DNA of 64,000 bases, from assembly GCF_028368935.1 (NCBI RefSeq), contig NZ_JAQNDK010000002.1, positions 1,798,001 through 1,862,000 of the forward strand, in the 5' to 3' direction. The position numbers and the translations under genes were made by a program. The stretch is from Sorangium aterium. Its GTDB lineage: Bacteria; Myxococcota_A; Polyangia; Polyangiales; Polyangiaceae. Of the stretch, positions 7,089-15,285 are shown piece by piece; position 1 is the stretch's first letter; every line of letters begins with the position of its first letter. The notes under the pieces were generated by a model. That model did not search any database, was not told the origin of the DNA, and saw only the letters and a list, made by a program, of their open reading frames with translations.

Positions 7089-9620
7089 ATGGCCTCGGAT
7101 CTCCCGCGAAAGCCCGTCGTGCCGCCCGACGCATCGAGCGATCGGGCCGCACCCGTGGAACGTACGCTCCCCGATGACGGTGGCGCCGATGGCTCAGGCC
7201 CCTCGCCGAGCGAGCGCGCGCCGACGCGGCTCTGGTCCCCACGGCGGTCCGCGGCCGAGCGTGCGCGAGCGGCGCTGGGCGCGCTCTTGCGAGCGGCGCT
7301 GGGCGCGCTCTTGCGGCGGGAGCCCCGCGCGCCGCGGCCCAAGCTGCCGCCCCGCGCGCTGCTCCTCCGCTGGGGAAAGCGGCTCGCGATCGCCCTCGCC
7401 TGCCTCCTTGCCGTCGCCGTGGTCGCCTTCTTCCTCGTCGTCCATCACTACGAGCGCGACCTGCCGACCACCGAGGAGCTCAAGAGCTACAACCCGCCGC
7501 AGGTGACGCGGTTCCTCGCGCGCGACGGCACCGTCATCGGTGAGCTCTTCGTCGAGCGCCGGACGCTCGTGCCCGTCATCGAGATCCCGCCGGTGATGAG
7601 CCTCGCGGCGCTCGCGGCCGAGGACGCCAGGTTCTACAAACACGACGGCCTCAATTACCTGGGCATGCTCCGCGCGCTGATCGTCAATCTGCGCTCGGCG
7701 GAGGCGCGCCAGGGCGGCAGCACGATCACCCAGCAGGTCGTGAAGAACGTGCTGCTCACGCACGAGCGCACGCTGGACCGGAAGGTGCGCGAGCTCCTCC
7801 TCGCGCGCCGTATCGAGCAGGAGCTCACGAAGGACCAGATCCTCGAGCTCTACCTGAACCACATCTACTTCGGGCACGGGCGCTACGGGGTCGAGGAGGC
7901 GGCGCGGTTCTACTTCGGCAAGAGCGTCCGTCAGGTCACGCTGGCCGAGGCGGCGCTCCTCGCGGGCCTCGTGAAGGGGCCCTCCATCTACTCGCCGCGC
8001 GTGAACAAGGAGCGCGCCGAGAAGCGCCGCGCCTTCGTGCTCGGTCAGATGCGCGAGAAGCGCTTCCTGCCCGCGGCGCAGATCGACGCCGCGCTCGCGG
8101 AGCCGATCCGCCTCGCGCCCGAGCCGGAGCACCTGGACGAGCTCGCGCCCGAGGTCCTCGCCGAGGCCGAGCGCGCGCTGCGGAAGGCCGTCGGGCCCGA
8201 CGCGAGGTACGGCGGCTACACGGTCGTGACCTCGATCGACCCGAAGATGCAGGCCGCGGCGCGCGCGGCGGTGCGCCAGAACCTCGACGCCTACGCCGCG
8301 CGGCACGGGCTCGTCGCGCCGTTCACCCGCGCCAAGGGGGATCCGGCGCCCTTCCAGGGCGCGCCCAAGGACGCGGGCCGCGCCTACCTCGGCGCGGTGA
8401 CCGGCGCCGACGACGCGCGCGGGACGCTGGCCGTCCGCGTCGGCACGGCGCAAGGCACCGTCGATCTGCGCAAGGAGCGCCGATACAACCCGCGCGGGCT
8501 CCCGCCGAGCCGCTTCGCCGAGGTCGGCAAGGTGCTGCGCGTGCGCTTCGAGGGCGATCCCGAGGCCGGCAAGCTCCGGCTCGACCTCGGCCCGCAGGGG
8601 GCGCTCGTCGCGATCGACGCGCGCACGCGCGAGATCGTCGCGCTCGCCGGCGGCTACGAGGGCGCGCGCGGCGGCCTCGATCGGGCGAGCAACGCGCACC
8701 GCCAGCCAGGATCGACCTTCAAGGCGATCGTCTACGGCTACGGCATCCATTCGCGAAAGCTCACGGCCGCGTCGATGCTCGAGACCGATCCGGCGGCGCT
8801 CGAGGGCTATCGGCCCGGCAACTACGACGAGAGCGAAGGGCAGAGCCCGAAGCGCCTGCGCGAGGCGCTCGCCCACAGCGTGAACGTGGCCGCGGTGTCG
8901 GCGCTCCGGGACGTCGGCCCCGAGGGCGTGGTCGCGTGGGCGCGGGAGCTCGGGATCGCGTCGAAGCTCGGCGCGGACCTGTCCCTCGCGCTCGGCTCCT
9001 ACGAGGTGACCCCGCGCGAGATGGCGGCCGCCTACGCGACGTTCGCCGCGGGCGGCGCGTACCAGGAGCCCGTCCTCGTGACGAGGATCGCGGGCCCGCG
9101 CGGCGAGGCGCTGCCCCTGCCGGCGCGGCCCCCGCCGCGCCCGGTGATGACCGCGGCGGAGGCGTACATCACGACGGACCTGCTCACCTCGGTCGTGAAG
9201 GTCGGCACGGCGAAGCAGGCGCTCTCGCTGCGCCGGCCGATCGCCGGAAAGACCGGGACGACGAACGACGCGAGGGACGCGTGGTTCGTCGGCTACTCGA
9301 CCGACATCGCGTGCGCCGTGTGGACCGGCTTCGACGACGCCACGACGCTCGGCGCGCGCGAGGTGGGCAGCAGCGCCGCCCTGCCGGCGTTCATCGCGTT
9401 CATGGAGAAGGCGCACGCGGGGCGGCCGGCGACCGACTTCCCGGAGCCGCTCGGAATCGTGCGCCTCCCGATCGACCCGGAGAGCGGGATGCCGGCGTTC
9501 CCCGGCCAGGAGGGCGCTGTGGAGGAGGTGTTCCTCGAGGGCACCGAGCCGACCGGCGTCGCGGTGCCGGACCCGGCCGCGATCGGGCAGGGGATCCTGG
9601 ACCTCTTCAAGACGCAGTGA
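7089..9620 (+). CDS. Class A (PBP1A-type) penicillin-binding protein
   Basis: An 843-residue bifunctional peptidoglycan synthase. Residues 1-95 are a Pro/Arg/Ala-rich cytoplasmic tail containing a perfect 24-bp tandem duplication (7267-7314) that encodes a repeated RAALGALL. One membrane anchor lies at about residues 97-120 (LAIALACLLAVAVVAFFLVV). The GT51 glycosyltransferase begins around residue 178 with catalytic Glu in AAEDARFYKHDG and continues with GGSTITQQVVKN. The transpeptidase carries the serine motif STFK near residue 541, SVN in HSVNVAA, and KTGT near residue 721. The protein polymerises lipid II and crosslinks the stem peptides in the periplasm. It is monocistronic by spacing. 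Confidence 0.95.
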   Translation: MASDLPRKPVVPPDASSDRAAPVERTLPDDGGADGSGPSPSERAPTRLWSPRRSAAERARAALGALLRAALGALLRREPRAPRPKLPPRALLLRWGKRLAIALACLLAVAVVAFFLVVHHYERDLPTTEELKSYNPPQVTRFLARDGTVIGELFVERRTLVPVIEIPPVMSLAALAAEDARFYKHDGLNYLGMLRALIVNLRSAEARQGGSTITQQVVKNVLLTHERTLDRKVRELLLARRIEQELTKDQILELYLNHIYFGHGRYGVEEAARFYFGKSVRQVTLAEAALLAGLVKGPSIYSPRVNKERAEKRRAFVLGQMREKRFLPAAQIDAALAEPIRLAPEPEHLDELAPEVLAEAERALRKAVGPDARYGGYTVVTSIDPKMQAAARAAVRQNLDAYAARHGLVAPFTRAKGDPAPFQGAPKDAGRAYLGAVTGADDARGTLAVRVGTAQGTVDLRKERRYNPRGLPPSRFAEVGKVLRVRFEGDPEAGKLRLDLGPQGALVAIDARTREIVALAGGYEGARGGLDRASNAHRQPGSTFKAIVYGYGIHSRKLTAASMLETDPAALEGYRPGNYDESEGQSPKRLREALAHSVNVAAVSALRDVGPEGVVAWARELGIASKLGADLSLALGSYEVTPREMAAAYATFAAGGAYQEPVLVTRIAGPRGEALPLPARPPPRPVMTAAEAYITTDLLTSVVKVGTAKQALSLRRPIAGKTGTTNDARDAWFVGYSTDIACAVWTGFDDATTLGAREVGSSAALPAFIAFMEKAHAGRPATDFPEPLGIVRLPIDPESGMPAFPGQEGAVEEVFLEGTEPTGVAVPDPAAIGQGILDLFKTQ

Positions 9621-9764
9621 CCGTCGTGATGCGACGGCGTTTCCCCTGCGCCCTGCGCCGCGGCCTCCATGTCGGGCTGGCCGGGCGCGCGGCGCCCTTG
9701 TGATCCTCGCAGCGCGACGCCGGCCCCACGCGGGCCGCCGCGCGCTATGTTCCGGGCCGCCCGC

Positions 9765-10121
9765 ATGAAGTGGTCGCCGATCCTCGCCGCCCTGCTCCTG
9801 CTCGTGGCCGCGTGCAAGAGGCCCGCCGAGGAGGCGGTCGCGCTCTCGCCGCAGGCCGCGAAGGGCAAGGCCATGTTCTCCACCCTCTGCGCGGCGTGCC
9901 ACGCCCCCAGCTCCAAGCTGGTCGGCCCTCCGCTCAGCGAGATCGCAGGGCTCTACAGGGCCGATCCCGCGGGCATCGTCCGCTGGGCCGTGACCCCGGG
10001 GCGCAAGCGCGCCGACGTCCCCCCGATGCCCAGCTTCCGCGGCGTCCGGGAGTCGGATCTCGCCGACATCGCGCAGTACATCATCGAGGCCGGCACCGCG
10101 GCCGGAAAGCAGGGTCCATGA
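9765..10121 (+). CDS. Lipoprotein cytochrome c (single haem)
   Basis: A 118-residue protein if started at ATG 9765, which gives a clean lipoprotein signal (MKWSPILAALLLLVAAC, lipobox VAAC); an ATG at 9747 is possible. The haem-binding motif is CAACH, in FSTLCAACHAPSSKLVGPPL. The likely axial Met is in PPMPSFRGV, and the C-terminal helix ESDLADIAQYIIEAG completes a class I cytochrome c fold. It probably carries electrons at the outer face of the inner membrane or on the outer membrane. Its stop overlaps the start of the next gene (ATGA), which indicates a coupled pair with a membrane protein. Confidence 0.88.
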   Translation: MKWSPILAALLLLVAACKRPAEEAVALSPQAAKGKAMFSTLCAACHAPSSKLVGPPLSEIAGLYRADPAGIVRWAVTPGRKRADVPPMPSFRGVRESDLADIAQYIIEAGTAAGKQGP

Positions 10122-10585
10122 TCTATTCGTTCGTCCTCGTCGCGCACTCGTGGCTGCGCTGGGTCGTCCTGCTGCTCGGGCTCCTGGCGCTCGCGCGGTC
10201 GGTCCGTGGCTGGGCCCAGCGGGGGCCGTGGACGGCGGCGGATCGCAAGGTCGGCGCGGCGTTCGTCGGCTCGCTCGACGCCCAGTTCCTCCTCGGCATC
10301 CTGCTCTACACCGCGCTCAGCCCGCTCAGGCCCACGTCGCTGGCCGCGCTGAAGGCCGCCATGCCCATCGCGGCGCTGCGCTTCTTCGCCGTCGAGCACA
10401 TCTTCACCATGATCGTGGCGGTGGCGGTCGCCCACGTCGCCTGGGCCCGGGTGAAGCGAGCCCCGGACCCCACCGCGCAGCACCGGCGCCTGGCGCTCGG
10501 CGTCCTCTTCACGCTGCTCGTCATCCTCGCCGCCATCCCGTGGCCCTTCATGGAGTACGGTCGCCCGCTCTTCCGGCTGCCCTGA
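10118..10585 (+). CDS. Four-helix integral membrane protein, possibly haem-binding
   Basis: A 155-residue protein starting at the ATG overlapping the cytochrome c stop. Four hydrophobic helices are visible: ~1-25 (FVLVAHSWLRWVVLLLGLLA), ~45-65, ~82-105 (FAVEHIFTMIVAVAVAHVAW) and ~125-145. His residues lie inside or at the edges of helices (HSWLRW, VEHIF, VAHVAW), as in small b-type cytochromes. Short proteins with a similar first helix are found in other phyla and are sometimes labelled cytochrome b, but I am not certain of the family. Translational coupling to the cytochrome c suggests an electron-transfer partner or haem-bearing membrane anchor. This is inference. Confidence 0.6.
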   Translation: MIYSFVLVAHSWLRWVVLLLGLLALARSVRGWAQRGPWTAADRKVGAAFVGSLDAQFLLGILLYTALSPLRPTSLAALKAAMPIAALRFFAVEHIFTMIVAVAVAHVAWARVKRAPDPTAQHRRLALGVLFTLLVILAAIPWPFMEYGRPLFRLP

Positions 10586-10645
10586 GAGGCCGCCCACCGC
10601 CGCGCGTTCCCGGAGCAGCAGCCCGGGGCGCGCCGGCTTACGGGC

Positions 10646-13600
10646 TTACGCGACGTCCTCCCGGCTCATCCGGAGCAGCCACAGCGGCGCCAGCGCCTGC
10701 GACAGGCTCCGCACCAGCGCCGACTCGGCATACCCCATCACGTAGTCCTCGATCTCGATAGGCGCCGTCGCGCCCGGGCGGCGCGGCGGGTCGAACCGGA
10801 CCCGTCGCACCACCGGGAGGAGCTCGGCCGGGTTCGGCGGGAGCGCGTGCCCGCGCCGCGCCGCCTCGTCGAACGCCGCCTGCAGCTCGAGGTGCTCCCG
10901 GACCGCGCCCGCCGGCGAGAGGCCCGGCCGGGCCGGCAGGACGCGCACCCGCACCACCTCGGGGCCGCGCGAGAGCGACGTCCAGACGTGCGCGCCCGTC
11001 TCCAGCTCGAAGAAGTCCGTCACGCACAGGCCCACGACGCTCAGGACGAGGAGCTCGGCCCCGCGCCCGGGGGCGGCGAGCATCGCCTCGAGCCCCGCCG
11101 CCCCGCGGCCCTGCTCGACCACGCGCGCGTGCCCGTCGCCGTCGGACGCGCTGCAGAGGGGCGCGCAGGCCCACCCCTCCACCTCACCCCCCGCCTCGCC
11201 GTAGGCGCGCGCGAGCGCCTCGAAGAGCCCCTCCTCGGGCTCGTCGCGCGCGCCGGCCGGCCTCTCGTCGAAGCGCGCCGCGCGGAGCAGCTCGATGAGG
11301 ACCGCGTGCTGGCCCGGCTCGTCCACCTTGCGGAGCGCGCGCCGGAGCGCGTGGCCCTCCGCGATGCACTCAAGGACCTCCTGCTTCGCCGGCCGGCGCA
11401 GCGGGCCCGGCAGCTGGCGCCGGTGGAACAGGCGCACCCTGGAGCGGCTCCACTCGTCCTCGACCGTCACGTAGCCGAACCGCCGGACCTCCAGGTCGAG
11501 GTGCTGCTGCTCGTCGTCGTCGCCGCTCCGCCGCCGGACGAGGTCGATCCGCTCGCGGAACGCCCGGATCGCGCCGCGCATGGCGTCGAGGTTGTAGACC
11601 GCCTCCGCGTGCTCGTGCGCCTCGGGCCCCTCCGCCGCGGTCCGGCTGTGCTCCGCGAGGTGGTAGCGGATCCGCTCGGAGAGGCGCGCGAGGTCGTCGC
11701 TCCGATCGAGCGCGTCGACGAACTCGAGCAGCGGCGAGAGCTCCGCCGTGAGCGCGCCGAGCGGCCTCGCCATGAGCGGCGCGAGGGCCCACGCCGCGGC
11801 CGCGGGCTCGGCCTCCGCGAGCGCCTCGCGGTGCAGCGCAAACGTGGGTGACGCGGGCGACTCGGGTGACCCGGGTGACGCGGCGCCGTCGCTGCGCGCG
11901 GTCGTGAAGATGCGGATCACCTGCATCGCGGCGGGCGCGCCGCGGGTGAGCGCGTCGCTCAGCAGCGATCCGATCTCGTCCTCGATGAACCGCTTCACCG
12001 AGCGGGCGCCGTCCTCGGCAACGAACGCCTCGCGCGCGATCCGCTCGGCCACGCCGGCGCCCCGGCGCACGAAGGCGCTCCGCTCGGCGAGCCCGCGCCG
12101 GGCGAGCAGCCGGTCGAGCTCCTTCTCGGCCACCCGCACCGCCACCTCGGGCGTCAGCGGCCGGAACGGCACGACGCGGTCGATCCGGTTGAACAGCTCG
12201 GGCGGGAAGAAGTCGCGCACCGCCCGCGCGACCTCCTGGGCCGACTCCTCCGCGATCGCGAGCGCCCGCGCCTCGGGCAGTCCCGCGCCGCCGAAGCCCA
12301 CCAGCGCCCGCGACCGCGCGCCCAGGTTGGACGTCATCACCACGACCGCGTGGTGGAAGTGCGCGGGCCTCGCCGCCGCGTCCGTGAGCCGCCCGTCCTC
12401 GAAGAGCTGGAGCAAGAGGCCGTGCACCGACGGGTGCGCCTTCTCGATCTCGTCGAGCAGCACCAGCGAGAACGGCTGCTCCCGCACCCGCTGCGTCAGG
12501 AGCCCGTCGGGCGCGTAGCGATCGCCGACGAGCCGCGCCGGCGCGTCCGGGCCGCTCTGCTCGCTCATGTCGAAGCGGAGCAGGCGCGACGCGCTGCCGT
12601 AGATGAGCTCCGCCATGCACCTGGCGAGCTCGGTCTTGCCGGTCCCCGTCGGCCCTGTGAACAGGTACACGCCGTACGGGCGCCGCGGATCCACGAGGCC
12701 CGCCTTGATGCGCGCCACGAGGTCCGCGGCGGCGCGCACGGCCTCCGGCTGGCCGATCACCCGCCGGCCGAGCTCCTCCTCCAGCGCGCCGGCGTCGAGC
12801 GGCTCGTCGCCGCCCAGGAGGAGCCGCGGTACGCCGGTCTTCTGCGACAGGAGCCGCAGCACGTCCTGCGAGCCGACCGATCGCGACGCGTGGCCGCGCG
12901 CCGGTCCCGGCTCCCCGGAGGACGAGGGCGTCACGCCCGCGCGGACGACCTCGCGCAGGAGGTCGACGGCCTTGCCCGGCAGCGCCTGCGCCGAGAGGAG
13001 CGAGCCGCCGAGATCGAGGATCGTCCGCAGCACGTACGGGCTCACGCGGGCGGCGTGGCGCTGCTCGAGCGCGCGGACCTCCCGCACCATGAGGCGGAAC
13101 GTCTCGGAGGGCGTCGCCTCGGGGAGGAAGAGCGGCGTGAACAGGGCCGCGAACGACGGGGACTCCTGCTCGAGGAGGCGGAACGCCTCGGGGGAGCACT
13201 CGCCGACCATCACGATCTCGCGGCGGGAGAGCGGGCCGCGGAAGAAATCGGCGAGCGAGCGCTCGCTCTCGCGCGACCTGCCGATCCGGCCGAAGTGGTG
13301 GAGGTCGTCGATCACGAGGATCGCGCCCCGGCTGCGCGCGTCGTCGACGAGCTCGACGCACCGCTTCTCCCAGTCGCCGAGGTGGCTCATCCCGGCGATG
13401 AGCCTGCGGCCGCTCACGGCGAAGACGTCGCGGACGCGGTCGAGGTTCTTGTGCGCGCCGTACCCGTCGGCCGCGAGGAGATCGAGCACCGCCCGGTGGA
13501 TCAGGGTCGTCTTGCCGCACCCCGGCGGGCCGACGACGACGACCGGCTGCGCCCTGCCCGCGCCGAGCAGCAGCGCGAGCTGCTCGCGCTGCGGCGATCG

Positions 13601-14260
13601 CGGCACGCCCGCGTCGAGGTTGCCCTGGGCCGCGCGCTGCGTGAGGCTCACGCCGAGGCTCGGCAGGACCTTGAGGCCCCGGCGCTTCTTCCAGCGGAAC
13701 GCCGGATCGGCGCCGGTGTCGTCGTCGCCCGGTCGATCCGGCAGATCGGCGAGCGCCGAGCGCGGGGCGCACGAGAACGACAGCGCCGTGATGCGCTCCT
13801 TGCCCCGGCTCCAGAGCCGCGCGATCTCGTCGTCGTCGAGCGCGGCCCACGCGACCTGGAACAGCGCGCGGAGCTGCTCGTCCAGCGGGAGATCCTCGCG
13901 GATCGGCGCGGCCTCGCCCTGGCGGGCGGGGTGGTAGGCGAAGACGATGCGCTCCTGCTCCGAGGCCCAGCGCGGCTCGAGCACGACGGGGCAGAGCCCG
14001 CTCACCTTGCGCCGGTCGGCGGCGCCGGAGAGCGTGAGCTCGAGGCGCACCTTCTCGAGCCGGATGCCGCGGGGAAACTCGAAGCGCGCGATCTCGGCCG
14101 CGCGCGCCTTCTCGAAGACGGGCCTGAGCTCGTCGGTGAGCAGGCGCCGGACGCGCTCCGAGTGCCGCCCCTCCCGCGAGCGCGTGCTCGGGCCGAGGCC
14201 GAGCGTCACGCACTCGACGTTCGTGGTCCGCCGTTCGAAGAGCGGGATCGTGAAGTGCAC
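10646..14260 (-). CDS. ClpA/ClpB-like double AAA+ ATPase with C-terminal release-factor-like domain
   Basis: A 1204-residue protein, GTG start. Residues 1-200 are an N-domain shared in outline with the paralogue at 15231-17870. AAA1: Walker A GPPGCGKT (244-251), Walker B ILVIDDL (~314-320), pore-loop position GMSHLGDWE instead of the usual Clp AKYRGEFE. AAA2: Walker A GPTGTGKT (536-543), Walker B LLDEIEKAH, pore region GDRYAPDG (~579), sensor TSNLG, arginine-finger region ELFNRIDR, sensor-2 GAR (~751). There is no ClpB-type coiled middle domain. After a Ser/Pro linker (tandem 9-bp units at ~11842-11880), residues ~840-1150 resemble the helical plus PCRF region of release factors (VVGLCVTDFFELETGAHVW), without GGQ. 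It lies 26 bp after the preceding gene in one operon. Expected to be an ATP-driven remodeller; partner and substrate unknown. Confidence 0.75.
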   Translation of the reverse strand: MHFTIPLFERRTTNVECVTLGLGPSTRSREGRHSERVRRLLTDELRPVFEKARAAEIARFEFPRGIRLEKVRLELTLSGAADRRKVSGLCPVVLEPRWASEQERIVFAYHPARQGEAAPIREDLPLDEQLRALFQVAWAALDDDEIARLWSRGKERITALSFSCAPRSALADLPDRPGDDDTGADPAFRWKKRRGLKVLPSLGVSLTQRAAQGNLDAGVPRSPQREQLALLLGAGRAQPVVVVGPPGCGKTTLIHRAVLDLLAADGYGAHKNLDRVRDVFAVSGRRLIAGMSHLGDWEKRCVELVDDARSRGAILVIDDLHHFGRIGRSRESERSLADFFRGPLSRREIVMVGECSPEAFRLLEQESPSFAALFTPLFLPEATPSETFRLMVREVRALEQRHAARVSPYVLRTILDLGGSLLSAQALPGKAVDLLREVVRAGVTPSSSGEPGPARGHASRSVGSQDVLRLLSQKTGVPRLLLGGDEPLDAGALEEELGRRVIGQPEAVRAAADLVARIKAGLVDPRRPYGVYLFTGPTGTGKTELARCMAELIYGSASRLLRFDMSEQSGPDAPARLVGDRYAPDGLLTQRVREQPFSLVLLDEIEKAHPSVHGLLLQLFEDGRLTDAAARPAHFHHAVVVMTSNLGARSRALVGFGGAGLPEARALAIAEESAQEVARAVRDFFPPELFNRIDRVVPFRPLTPEVAVRVAEKELDRLLARRGLAERSAFVRRGAGVAERIAREAFVAEDGARSVKRFIEDEIGSLLSDALTRGAPAAMQVIRIFTTARSDGAASPGSPESPASPTFALHREALAEAEPAAAAWALAPLMARPLGALTAELSPLLEFVDALDRSDDLARLSERIRYHLAEHSRTAAEGPEAHEHAEAVYNLDAMRGAIRAFRERIDLVRRRSGDDDEQQHLDLEVRRFGYVTVEDEWSRSRVRLFHRRQLPGPLRRPAKQEVLECIAEGHALRRALRKVDEPGQHAVLIELLRAARFDERPAGARDEPEEGLFEALARAYGEAGGEVEGWACAPLCSASDGDGHARVVEQGRGAAGLEAMLAAPGRGAELLVLSVVGLCVTDFFELETGAHVWTSLSRGPEVVRVRVLPARPGLSPAGAVREHLELQAAFDEAARRGHALPPNPAELLPVVRRVRFDPPRRPGATAPIEIEDYVMGYAESALVRSLSQALAPLWLLRMSREDVA

Positions 14261-14286
14261 GGCCTCAGGGTAGTGGCTACGCCAGG

Positions 14287-15285
14287 TCAGGCGTCGTGCA
14301 AATCATCCAGCGCCGCGCCGTCCCCGCCTGCGCTGAAGTACTCGCTCCGATCCAGCCCGCTCCCCTCGTCCTCGAACAGGAGCAGGTGCGTCAGCGCGAC
14401 CTCGTCGAGCCGCTCCCAGTACCAGGCCGGGTCCATCGCGATCCGCGCCCTGCGCCCCGCGATCAGCGCCGCGCCCTCGACCTCGTCGAGCTCGCGCGCG
14501 GCCGCCCCGCGCCGCCGCGCCGCGGCCGAGCCGGCGGGCGGCGGGGCGAGCGACCTGTGCTCCCACTGGTCCTCGGCGATGTCGGCCGCGTGCGCGACGA
14601 AGTGCACGAACACGTGCATCCGGCCGTCGTCCGAAGCCTCGCCCGCGTCCCGCTTGCGCGCGACCACCCGGTGGAGCCCTCGCTCCAGCGAGAGGAACGC
14701 CCCGGCGTACGCGCCGGTGCAGCGGAGGAGCACGCTCCGGAACCCGCGCTTCGGCTTGTCGAGCGCCTCCAGCACGTCGCCCGGGGCGCGCGGCGGGCCC
14801 CACCGCCGGCTCGCGGGCCACGCGCCGTCGTTGGGCCCGGCCCGCTCGCCGTCGATGTGCAGCGTCGCGCTCCACCCGCGCCGCGGGAGCTGCCTGAGGA
14901 GCGGCGCGAGCCACCGCTCGAACGCCCCCGCGTCGAGCTCCTCCAGGATCAGCGTGATCGCGTCGCGGCGCGACTCGGTCGCGACGAGCGCGCGGGGCAG
15001 CACCTTGCGCACGCCGTCCCACGCCGCGCGCGCCTCGCCCGCGAGCCCGCGCACCTCCTCGCCCTCGAGCAGCGCCATCAGGGCGAGCTCTTCGACGCCG
15101 TGCATCTCCTCCTGCGCGCGCTCGAGCTGCCCCCAGAGCTCGCTCAGCCGGTGGTGCTCCGCCTGCAGCGCCGCGGCGTCGATCTCCTTCCGCCGATCGC
15201 GCGACGGCCCGCTCGCGAGGCTCAGCTGCGTCAGCAGGAAGTCGATCTGCTCTTGAGCTGCTCGAGCGGCCCGAGGCCCATCCAC
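14287..15285 (-). CDS. Release-factor-like (PCRF core) protein lacking GGQ
   Basis: A 332-residue protein, GTG start at 15285 with GAGG seven bases upstream; it overlaps the preceding AAA gene by 55 nt in another frame. Residues 1-105 are helical, like domain 1 of RF1/RF2. Residues ~107-230 follow the RF2 core: RRDAITLILEELDAGAFERW corresponds to the strand/helix after the RF2 GSGGTEAQDW region, and SVLLRCTGAYAGAFLSLERG followed by LHRVVARK matches the GxYAYGxLxxExGVHRLVR signature. The SPF-type stop-codon motif is replaced by RDAGEASDD. The final ~100 residues have no GGQ loop. It therefore should not catalyse peptide release. Placement between two Clp-like genes suggests an adaptor or ribosome-docking subunit; that role is inferred. 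Confidence 0.75.
   Translation of the reverse strand: MDGPRAARAAQEQIDFLLTQLSLASGPSRDRRKEIDAAALQAEHHRLSELWGQLERAQEEMHGVEELALMALLEGEEVRGLAGEARAAWDGVRKVLPRALVATESRRDAITLILEELDAGAFERWLAPLLRQLPRRGWSATLHIDGERAGPNDGAWPASRRWGPPRAPGDVLEALDKPKRGFRSVLLRCTGAYAGAFLSLERGLHRVVARKRDAGEASDDGRMHVFVHFVAHAADIAEDQWEHRSLAPPPAGSAAARRRGAAARELDEVEGAALIAGRRARIAMDPAWYWERLDEVALTHLLLFEDEGSGLDRSEYFSAGGDGAALDDLHDA

Noticed and set aside
7194-9902. Minus-strand 902-codon frame
   Set aside because: Antisense shadow of the penicillin-binding protein, which has all catalytic motifs.
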